NCBI GenBank assembly: GCA_030765525.1
Contig: JAVCCK010000039.1
Span: forward strand, 1-44,291
Reading direction: 5' to 3'
DNA: 44,291 bases
Source: Candidatus Lernaella stagnicola
GTDB lineage: Bacteria; Lernaellota; Lernaellaia; Lernaellales; Lernaellaceae
The first letter of the stretch is position 1, and each line of letters begins with the position of its first letter. The position numbers were made by a program, and so were the translations under genes. Under the pieces are notes generated by a model. The model was given only the letters and a program-made list of their open reading frames with translations, was not told the DNA's origin and did not search any database. Positions 26,094-33,092 of the stretch are shown here, piece by piece.

Positions 26094-28574
26094 TTACTCT
26101 TCCGAACCGGCCGGCACTAGGCGTCGAAAGGTGGGTTTGCCGCGCTGGCCGGCGAGCCGGCGTGTTTCGCCGGAATCGTCCTCGGTGTCGGTTTCTTCGG
26201 TAAGCACCGAACCCTGCCGGATTCTATCGCGGTACAGCACGCCGTCGGCGGTTCGCCAAAGCTGCTCGGGATGAATACCGTCCTGCGGGTAACTGGCGAA
26301 GCCAATAGACAATTGCGGTGAGAGGATGCCGCCGGCCACGCGAACACCGAGACGCCGGACGGCCTGCCGCAACCGGCGGGCGACCACTTCAGCGCCCACG
26401 ACATCGGCACCGTGGGCGATCAGCACGAGTTCGTCGGCACCGACGCGGAAGCAACGATCCTCGGGTCGCAACACGGTTTTGACGCTGCCGGCCAGTTCCT
26501 TCATCACTTGTTCGCCGACCTCGTAACCGTAGAGCTTGGTAATTTGACGGAAGCTGTTCAACTCGATCAGTACCAGCGTGTAGGGATCCAACTGTTGGTG
26601 CCCGGCCAGTTTACTTTCGAAGTAGCGGCGCATGGCCCGCCCGTTCCCTAAACCGGTGAGTGTATCGATCGTTTCCTGATCCATATCCTCGTCGGCGCGC
26701 AAGGAACTGACAATCGCCGGTGTGACCATGCTGGCCAGTTTGGCGAGAAGATCTTGATGGCGCTCCTGGTAGAAGTCCTTCTTTTCGGAGTAAAGCGTTA
26801 TCACGCCCACGGGCCGGTCGTCGAAACGCATCGGCACCGAAAGCACGGACATATACGTTTGCTCCTGCGCGGGAACGTCACACAGTTCGACCTGAGGGTC
26901 GACGTTGCGCATCGGGTGATTGTGTATCGCCACCCAACCGCTGACTCCACCGCCGAACTTGATTTGCAGATCGGCAAACGCGCCGGCATCGCGGGAATCG
27001 ACGAAAAGGGGCCGCAAGACTTCGTCCTTCGGATCGGCCACGAAAAGAATGGCGGTGTTGTAGGGAATTAGCTTGGCCGCTTTGGTGATGAGGTTGTGGG
27101 CGAGCATGTCGGCGGGCATGCTGGTGCCGATCATTTGCGCCGCTTCGTAAAGCAGGAAAACCTCTTGCTGGGTATAGGTGATCTGGCCGTACAGCTCCAG
27201 AGAATTGTATGCGTCGCCTCCGACGCTGTCGGTGGAAGAAGGCGTGCTGAACGTCATTTCCTGCAAGCGACGGTTTTCTTCCTCGACGGAGCGTTCCAGT
27301 TCGCCAAGGTTGTCGAGAAACATGTCGGTAATTTCCGGATCGAAAGACGTGCCACGCCCTTCCCGGATAATGCCGATGGCCGTGTCGCGATCCATGGCGC
27401 GGCGGTACGGTCGGTCCGAACGCAGGGCATCGTACACATCGCAGATGGCCAGCATCCGCGCGAAGCGGTTGATTTGTTCCCCATGCAAACGATGCGGGTA
27501 CCCGGTACCGTCCCAGCGTTCGTGGTGACTGAGCACAACATCGGAAATGGGGAAGTCGGTCGACACCGCCTTGACGATTTGCGAACCGATGACCGGGTGC
27601 ATTTTCATGCGGTCCATTTCTTCGGAACTAAAACGGCCCGGTTTCGACAGGATCAAGTCGGGAATGCCGATTTTGCCGATATCGTGCACCAACGCGGCAA
27701 AACGCAGCCCCTTGAGTTCATCCGGATCTTCCACGCCAAGAAACTCCGCCAAGCGCGTCACGTAGGCCGTCACCCGATGCACGTGACCGTGGGTGATCTG
27801 GTCTTTGGCATCGATGGCCAGCGAGAGGGTCTCGATCGTCGACATGTGCATCGATTCGAGCTGGGCGATGTAACTGCGGGAGTCCTCCTCGCGCTTTTCG
27901 TGTGACTTTTGCAGCGTGTACACCAGCATGATGATCGGCACACTGACCAAGAAGGAAAGGAAGCCGATCCAAAAATGCAGCAGGTACATCACCAACGCGA
28001 TGGACATCGCCACGAAAAAGCCGACGCCGGTCCACAGGAAGTTATCGAGCCACAGCTTGATCAAGTGGCCGCGGGTGGAAATGGCGATCGCGATCGCAAC
28101 GGTAAAGGAATTGACAAAGAAGTACGCCGTCGCGAGCGCCAGCATCGGTACGATGTATTGCACGTATTGCGGGTTCTCCGGCAACATACCGAAGAAGATC
28201 AAGTTGGCCGCGAAAACCGAAAGCACGCCTGACGCGACATTAAAAGGAAGCTTGTACCAAGTTACCCGGTTGATGTGCGGCGAGGTGTTGATGACCTTCG
28301 CCAGTGCATCGGCGAACATGGCGGGCAGCGGACCGTAGATCATCAGCACGGTGAATATAAAGGGTGTGTCCATCGTGAAATGGACGTCCGTATACGGCAC
28401 CTTCACATTGGCACCGCGCGCGGTGATCGCAGCCATCCCCACATATGCCAGCAAGGCCCAAGTCAGGGGTATTGATGGTGAGTATAAGCGAGCGACTAAA
28501 ATTGCAGCGAACCCGGCGATAATCAGGAACGCGATATACAGTCGCAGGGCTCGCGGAAGATCCCCCCACTTCAT
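26094..28574 (-). CDS. Membrane HD-GYP / GAF / degenerate GGDEF signalling protein
   Basis: 826 residues. About seven or eight TM helices (10-220) form a membrane sensor of unassigned type. An HD-GYP domain follows with HDIGK at 297-301 and HHERWDGTGYP at 350-360, the metal and signature residues of cyclic-di-GMP phosphodiesterases. A GAF domain (about 460-620) binds small ligands. The C-terminal GGDEF-like domain (about 640-770) reads RVGADEL (712-716) instead of GGDEF and ELNSFRQITKLYG instead of DLDxFKxxND, so cyclase activity is doubtful; it may bind GTP or regulate. First gene of an operon with two FHA proteins. A GGAG site lies about 13 bases before the ATG. Confidence 0.93.
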   Translation of the reverse strand: MKWGDLPRALRLYIAFLIIAGFAAILVARLYSPSIPLTWALLAYVGMAAITARGANVKVPYTDVHFTMDTPFIFTVLMIYGPLPAMFADALAKVINTSPHINRVTWYKLPFNVASGVLSVFAANLIFFGMLPENPQYVQYIVPMLALATAYFFVNSFTVAIAIAISTRGHLIKLWLDNFLWTGVGFFVAMSIALVMYLLHFWIGFLSFLVSVPIIMLVYTLQKSHEKREEDSRSYIAQLESMHMSTIETLSLAIDAKDQITHGHVHRVTAYVTRLAEFLGVEDPDELKGLRFAALVHDIGKIGIPDLILSKPGRFSSEEMDRMKMHPVIGSQIVKAVSTDFPISDVVLSHHERWDGTGYPHRLHGEQINRFARMLAICDVYDALRSDRPYRRAMDRDTAIGIIREGRGTSFDPEITDMFLDNLGELERSVEEENRRLQEMTFSTPSSTDSVGGDAYNSLELYGQITYTQQEVFLLYEAAQMIGTSMPADMLAHNLITKAAKLIPYNTAILFVADPKDEVLRPLFVDSRDAGAFADLQIKFGGGVSGWVAIHNHPMRNVDPQVELCDVPAQEQTYMSVLSVPMRFDDRPVGVITLYSEKKDFYQERHQDLLAKLASMVTPAIVSSLRADEDMDQETIDTLTGLGNGRAMRRYFESKLAGHQQLDPYTLVLIELNSFRQITKLYGYEVGEQVMKELAGSVKTVLRPEDRCFRVGADELVLIAHGADVVGAEVVARRLRQAVRRLGVRVAGGILSPQLSIGFASYPQDGIHPEQLWRTADGVLYRDRIRQGSVLTEETDTEDDSGETRRLAGQRGKPTFRRLVPAGSEE

Positions 28575-28922
28575 GATGCGTGTATCTCCTACCTAACTAC
28601 TATTTCTTCCCCAACTCGGCCCCATATCGGAGACACCCCTCAAACTGTACCGCAGCAACCCAATATCACGCGTATCGGCAGATAACAAGCGAATTCTTAG
28701 CGAATAATTCTTGCGGAATCTATCAAAATAACTTGGAGCCGAAATTGCGGGCGGCGAATGGATGGTTTCGACGAGGATGCAGCCGCCGTTTACGACGAGA
28801 ATCCGTACTCATTATCCGACGACAAAAGCGACCGTGTTAAGGGCCGTTTGGGCTATGATTTCAACAAGTTAAAAAAAAGCCGGCCCGAAGGCCGGCAAGT
28901 GCAATGGTTTATGATGCGAGAC
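28575..28922. other. Intergenic region between the HD-GYP and subtilase genes
   Basis: It holds the HD-GYP upstream region and the subtilase terminator (28871-28896). A weak minus-strand promoter candidate is TTGTTA (28688-28683) / CCAATA read as TATTGG (28665-28660), 17 bases apart. Upstream of it AGCGAAT occurs at 28688-28694 and 28699-28705 with a variant at 28713-28719, possibly a regulator site. No convincing gene. Confidence 0.4.
28871..28896 (-). terminator. Terminator of the subtilase gene
   Basis: On the minus strand a perfect 7-bp stem GCCGGCC / GGCCGGC with a 4-base loop is followed by eight T. It lies 26 bases after the stop codon. Confidence 0.92.
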
Positions 28923-30965
28923 TTAGATCTCAGGGAACCAAGCATCGCTTGCGGACGAAAAGTCGGGACTCCCTTCCCAATTGTAGGTGTAGCCACCCAG
29001 CACGCGGTTTTCACCGCCGAGGCTGTAGGGGCTCACGAACGAGGTTGACCATTCTGCGAGAACCTCGGGCGAGAAGACCGGGTCGGCAGTAAAGGTCAGG
29101 CCTTTGCCCGTCCACGACAGGCCCTGGGACCAGATTTCACCAGGCTGGTAGGCCTGCTGGAAAGTGGCCCAGATGTCCACGCCAACGATACCTTTGCCGG
29201 TCCACGACAGGCCCTGGCTCCAGACGACGGTTTCGCCGGTCGAGTCGAACTCGGTCGTGGGAGTGATATCTTCCTCTTCCAACCAGACGTCACCCGGCAA
29301 CAACAGGTTGGTTTCCGCGCTGACTTCGCCGGCGAGGAAGGTCGCGCCGGGGACATTGAGCAGGCCTGTGCCTTGCACGATGTCAAACTCGGCGGCGCAA
29401 GTCGGGTCGTCATACCAATCCTCGTCGGTATAGCAACTCGAGCTGCTGTTTTCGGTAAAGAGCGTTTCCGCGCTGACCATCACCAGGGCTTTGACAGCGC
29501 CGGGCGTCAGCGAGGGGTTTTCTTCGAGCATCAACGCGATCGCACCGGTGACCAGCGGCGCAGACATGCTGGTGCCGCTCATGGTCACGTAGTCGGCGTT
29601 GCTTTCGCCACAAGGGCTGCCGCCGAAATCACAAGCGTCGACACGGGTTCCCGGGTAGGCCAGCGCCAACGTGCTGTTCGGCGCCAAAGTCGAGATGGCT
29701 TGCCAACCGGGGGCAATCAAGTCGGGCTTAACCAGACCGTCCCACGCCGTGGGGCCGCGAGAGCTGAAGAACGCAATCGAATCGTTATGGCTGTTTGCGT
29801 CCTGCTGACGCAGCAAGGTGCCGCGGTGATTCGAAGCGCCTACGGTAATCGCCGCGGGGGTAATGCCCGGAGAAGCGATCGCGCCGTAGATTTTCTGACC
29901 CTGCCAGAAACCGTAGTTACCGGCGGCGGTCACGACGATCAAATCGTTGGCCACGGCGTTTTCCACCGCTTGGCACATCGGATCCGTCGAATACGATTCG
30001 AAAGGCGGCACGCCCAGCGAAATGTTCGCTACGCGAATGTTGTGCTGACTCTTAATGGCAAGAATCCAGCTCAACGCGGAAATCACGGAACTCGTGCTGC
30101 CGACTCCCTGCGAGTTCAACACGCGCGCCACGATGATGTTCACTTCGGGCGCCACGCCTTCAAAGGTCGTGTTGTAACCCTTAAGTGAGGAGGCGCGACC
30201 GCTACCGGCGATCAAGCCGGTCACGTGCGTGCCGTGCCCGTAACCATCGACGGCGTTGTAGATGCCGCCTTCACCGCTGAAGTTGCGGATCGCGGAGATG
30301 CGACCGGCAAAATCCGTGTGGGCCAAATACAGACCGGAGTCGATCACCGCCACGCCGATCCCGTCACCGGTCAGGCCGGTAAACGTATCGTAGCCGGTGC
30401 GAGTCGTGACCATGTCTGTGCCGACGGTGCCGCGGGTCAAGTCGAAGTTCGACACTTCCACTTCGCGATCAGGCGAGATGTAAGCGACTTCGTCCAGCTT
30501 GGCCAAGCCGGCGACGTCCGAGGCGTCGACGTGGGTCAGCAGGCCGTGAATGCGATCAAAAGTCGTATCCACATAGAGGTCCTGCTCGGAGACTTTTTCT
30601 TGAAGTTTCCAAATCACGGCTTTGTCGGTGGTCATTTTCCAAATCACCGCTTGTTCGGGCGTAAGTTTCCAAATTACTGCGCCCTGCTGCCGTGCTTTCC
30701 AGATTACCGCCGGATCCGCTTCCAATTGTTTTCCTTGGAAGCCGACCGTAGCGGCGTAAATGACCTGCGGATTAGCTTGGACGATAACGTCCGCGCTGCC
30801 CTGGGCATCCAGGATATCCATCAAGTCGGGTGACAGTTTCGCCAACTGTTCCTCGGAGAGCTCGTCGAGGCTCGCCGGCGTGTTCGCATCCGTTCCCCCA
30901 CCATCACCACAACCAACCAAAGCGAATACGAAAGCGACCAACACCAAAATAACACTTCGCTTCAT
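28923..30965 (-). CDS. Subtilisin-like (S8) serine protease lipoprotein with AVIWK repeats
   Basis: 680 residues. Signal peptide with lipobox LVGC (C19) indicates a secreted lipoprotein. The pro-region contains four AVIWK motifs every ten residues (86, 96, 106, 116) and a subtilase inhibitor-like stretch ending AYISPDREVEV. The S8 domain has Asp209 (VAVIDSG), His244 (GHGTHVTG), oxyanion Asn350 (TAAGN) and Ser466 (SGTSMSAP), so it should be active. The C-terminus carries two copies of WSQGLSWTGKG, about 29 residues apart, of unknown role. Cys pairs near 445-452 and 518-532 may form disulfides. Poly-G ribosome site before the ATG, and a strong terminator after. Role likely extracellular protein degradation or processing. 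Confidence 0.95.
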   Translation of the reverse strand: MKRSVILVLVAFVFALVGCGDGGGTDANTPASLDELSEEQLAKLSPDLMDILDAQGSADVIVQANPQVIYAATVGFQGKQLEADPAVIWKARQQGAVIWKLTPEQAVIWKMTTDKAVIWKLQEKVSEQDLYVDTTFDRIHGLLTHVDASDVAGLAKLDEVAYISPDREVEVSNFDLTRGTVGTDMVTTRTGYDTFTGLTGDGIGVAVIDSGLYLAHTDFAGRISAIRNFSGEGGIYNAVDGYGHGTHVTGLIAGSGRASSLKGYNTTFEGVAPEVNIIVARVLNSQGVGSTSSVISALSWILAIKSQHNIRVANISLGVPPFESYSTDPMCQAVENAVANDLIVVTAAGNYGFWQGQKIYGAIASPGITPAAITVGASNHRGTLLRQQDANSHNDSIAFFSSRGPTAWDGLVKPDLIAPGWQAISTLAPNSTLALAYPGTRVDACDFGGSPCGESNADYVTMSGTSMSAPLVTGAIALMLEENPSLTPGAVKALVMVSAETLFTENSSSSCYTDEDWYDDPTCAAEFDIVQGTGLLNVPGATFLAGEVSAETNLLLPGDVWLEEEDITPTTEFDSTGETVVWSQGLSWTGKGIVGVDIWATFQQAYQPGEIWSQGLSWTGKGLTFTADPVFSPEVLAEWSTSFVSPYSLGGENRVLGGYTYNWEGSPDFSSASDAWFPEI

Positions 30966-31697
30966 TGTTCCCCCCTTGCTACCTTCGTGGCTTGCAAGTT
31001 TTCTAAAAGGCTAAGAAAAATAACTACTTGCCTTTGTGTTGATAATGAATCGACGCGTTATTGGGTACAAAATGCATGCCAATGGGGACGAGGTCGCAGT
31101 GAGCTTCTTATATAGCTGATATTACGACGTTTTTTATATCGATTGCGGGCGTGTGTCGAAAGTTTGGCGTTTTCGACAGTGGTTACGTGCGGATAATCGT
31201 CAACAATGTGACGTTATCGCGTGGAATGCGGCAAATTCTGCTTGATACGAGGCATGATGGAGTTTAATCACTGCTCATCCCTGCCCGTGATATGCTCATA
31301 TATAATTGATTTTATTGATTTACTACTACAATAATAAGTCGCCGTGTTTTTGACGATCAGCAGTCGGACAACCCGGCTCGAAACCTTGACGACTTCGCGC
31401 TAAACGTGCTGCCACCGATTCGAGGCAGAACTTATCCACAGGCAATATCTGCCCCGCGGCAAACCTTGCCGACGGTTTATTGGCGTTTACTTATTGATAA
31501 CGAGACTCAAAACTTTGCATTCCGTCGAATTGCCCTCGCATGCGGAAGGTGCGGGAGGGCCGCCCCGATCAAGCGCACGCGCAGTTTACCAAGTTGCCCG
31601 AGTTGTCAGGTGTGGTAGCGCAGGAGCCGGTAGAGGCACGCATCTTCTTGCCGGTTCATCTGGAGTGGATCAGGAGCCGCCGGGGCAACCTTTCAGG
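30966..31697. other. 732-base gene-poor, partly AT-rich region
   Basis: The first half (about 31010-31340) is clearly richer in A and T than the surroundings, including a run of TA-rich sequence near 31290-31340. A perfect DnaA-box consensus TTATCCACA lies at 31432-31440. A weak subtilase promoter candidate is TTGTAC (31070-31065) with CATTAT (31048-31043) on the minus strand, spacing 16. No supported gene; open frames at 31494-32156 on the plus strand mostly mirror the poly-Asp lipoprotein gene. Confidence 0.5.
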
Positions 31698-32099
31698 TCA
31701 GCAATGCGTATCGTCGTCACCTTCGGTATCGTCGTCGCCATCACTATCGTCGTCGTCGTCATCGCCGTATTCTTCGCCCCAGCATTCGGCGCCGCACTTC
31801 ATCCACGTTTCGCAGTCGGCGTTCGTGTTGCAGTTGAGTGCGCACGTCATATTCGACGGCACATCGCCTGCCTCGACGCCGTTTTCGCAACCCGATGTGC
31901 ACTCTTCGACCGAGTCGAATTCGTCGAGGAATTGGTCCGGCGCACAATCAACGCCTTTTTGGCAGAACGGTTGACAGAGGCTTGGGCTTACGCCGCCGGC
32001 ATCGTCGTCGTCATCGTCGTCACCGCAAGCCCCGAACAGCATGGCGGAGGCACACAGAAGAACAATCGGAATATACAACAGCGAACGCAGAGAACTCAT
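31698..32099 (-). CDS. Cys-rich poly-aspartate lipoprotein
   Basis: About 133 residues from ATG 32099 (GGGAG six bases upstream; a second ATG directly precedes it). Signal peptide with lipobox FGAC, followed immediately by GDDDDDDD. The core has about eleven cysteines (SLCQPFCQKGVDCAPDQF, CTSGCENG, CALNCNTNADCETWMKCGAECWG), suggesting a disulfide-knotted domain, and the tail is again Asp-rich. Asp after the lipid Cys can affect lipoprotein sorting in E. coli, and acidic stretches may bind cations; for this protein both are speculation. Similar Asp-rich lipoproteins are common in deltaproteobacteria-like genomes. Function unknown. Confidence 0.82.
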   Translation of the reverse strand: MSSLRSLLYIPIVLLCASAMLFGACGDDDDDDDAGGVSPSLCQPFCQKGVDCAPDQFLDEFDSVEECTSGCENGVEAGDVPSNMTCALNCNTNADCETWMKCGAECWGEEYGDDDDDDSDGDDDTEGDDDTHC

Positions 32100-32244
32100 C
32101 ATCAACTCCCGGTAGTGATTGGCGGTCCCCACACATGTTGGGGGCCGACGGTCTAAAAGTACGGATCGCCCTCTTCTCGGATTCGAAGAAAAAGGGCAGG
32201 CACGTATTGCTCTTCGAGGTGATGGATCCAAAGGTGTAATGCGA

Positions 32245-32272
32245 ATGATACTATAGCGTACGCGGTAATCAA
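32245..32272 (-). promoter_or_regulatory. Possible promoter of the poly-Asp lipoprotein gene
   Basis: On the minus strand TTGATT (32272-32267) and TATCAT (32250-32245) are 16 bases apart. The roughly 140-base leader contains small hairpins (CCCC/GGGG near 32128-32145). Confidence 0.4.
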
Positions 32273-32359
32273 GGCGTCATTGTCTGCCGGTTCTACCTGA
32301 TACCACGCCGGGCCGGTCCATGAACGGCCGCGTCGCTTCTTTCAATAAAGGGATGGAAA

Positions 32360-32431
32360 CGCCCCCTGCAGGAATCGAACCTGCGCTTCCGGTTCCGGAG
32401 ACCGGCGCTCTATCCACTGAGCTAAGGGGGC
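32360..32431 (-). tRNA. tRNA-Arg (anticodon CCG)
   Basis: On the minus strand: acceptor GCCCCCT with AGGGGGC, D arm GCTC-AGTGGATA-GAGC, anticodon stem CCGGT/ACCGG around loop CTCCGGA (anticodon CCG), T arm GCAGG-TTCGATT-CCTGC. Discriminator G; the 3' CCA is not encoded. It reads CGG codons. Confidence 0.94.
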
Positions 32432-32451
32432 AAACCGCTCCGTGGGACGAG

Positions 32452-32524
32452 TGGATCGCATCGGGCTCGAACCGACGACCTCTGCCTTGCGAAGGCAGCG
32501 CTCTTCCAACTGAGCTAGCGACCC
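32452..32524 (-). tRNA. tRNA-Ala (anticodon CGC)
   Basis: On the minus strand: acceptor GGGTCGC with GCGATCC, including the G3-U70 wobble pair that specifies alanine. D arm GCTC-AGTTGGA-GAGC, anticodon stem CTGCC/GGCAG with loop TTCGCAA (anticodon CGC), T arm with GGTTCGAGCC, discriminator A. It precedes tRNA-Arg by 20 bases in one transcript. Confidence 0.94.
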
Positions 32525-32580
32525 GTATCGTGACGCAACCGGCCGGATGCAACCACCGACCCTACCCCAAAGAGCCATTG

Positions 32581-32609
32581 TATATAGCCGATCTTCGTGC
32601 GCCTGTAAA
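32581..32609 (-). promoter_or_regulatory. Promoter of the tRNA-Ala/tRNA-Arg unit
   Basis: On the minus strand TTTACA (32609-32604) and TATATA (32586-32581) are 17 bases apart. Start about 32574, 50 bases before tRNA-Ala. Confidence 0.75.
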
Positions 32610-32762
32610 GACGAAAAGGCCGCATTTCCCCGTGTCGGAAAGCGCGCATCAGTGTTCTGGCGAGGCGATGTTAATGGTTCACGGCGTTCCCACACCTCTT
32701 TTAGGAAACATTATCAATTACTTTCACTTTTCCGTTATCTTCTATTTCTTATAAATAATCTA

Positions 32763-32791
32763 TTGACTCGATATACGTTATCTGCTATTTG
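32763..32791 (+). promoter_or_regulatory. Promoter upstream of the pseudo-McrB gene
   Basis: TTGACT (32763-32768) and TATTTG (32786-32791) are spaced 17 bases within an AT-rich stretch. It would drive the small frame at 32800-33003, the membrane protein gene at 33093, or both. Confidence 0.5.
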
Positions 32792-32799
32792 TTCGCACT

Positions 32800-33003
32800 A
32801 TGTCGATTGTATGGGGTGCCAGAGTAGCTTTGAAAACATCGCCGCCGGCGGCGCGGCGCGGTATTGTGCCCTTGTGGGGGCCGCAAATGACGGCGTCGGA
32901 GCTTGCCCTAGCGGATCCCGATCCGGTCGACGAAGTCGACTCCCGCGACACCCTGGCCGAGCGTTTGATTGAAGAAATCCCGATTGATCTGAAAAGTTTC
33001 TAG
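32800..33003 (+). CDS. Possible small acidic protein
   Basis: Open for 67 codons; the protein-like part is the last 38 residues from an ATG at 32887 (MTASELALADPDPVDEVDS, then DTLAERLIEEIPIDLKSF). It is acidic with a likely C-terminal helix. A G run six bases before 32887 could be a ribosome site. It follows a plausible promoter and precedes the pseudo-McrB gene by 89 bases. No family recognised. Confidence 0.3.
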   Translation: MSIVWGARVALKTSPPAARRGIVPLWGPQMTASELALADPDPVDEVDSRDTLAERLIEEIPIDLKSF

Positions 33004-33092
33004 CTTTCCAATTGCTCATTGACGTCCGCCCGGATATCATGCTTAGTCTTCGATATTGCTGAATTCTCTACGATCAATGGGGATCTTGATCT

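Larger units (their letters stand above)
32525..33092. other. Region between tRNA-Ala and the pseudo-McrB gene
   Basis: Contains the tRNA promoter on the minus strand, a markedly AT-rich stretch (about 32700-32800) and a plus-strand promoter. Only one small open frame (32800-33003) is at all protein-like. Confidence 0.5.

Noticed and set aside
28758-29048. Plus-strand frame across the subtilase terminator
   Set aside because: It reads through a perfect rho-independent terminator and into the antisense of the protease; no ribosome site.
31432-31440. Replication origin
   Set aside because: Only one DnaA box and no dnaA, dnaN, gidA or par genes nearby.
31494-32156. Plus-strand frames in the gap and opposite the poly-Asp lipoprotein
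   Set aside because: The Val/Ile/Ser runs are antisense of Asp codons; the short protein-like stretch near 31560-31690 matches nothing I recognise.
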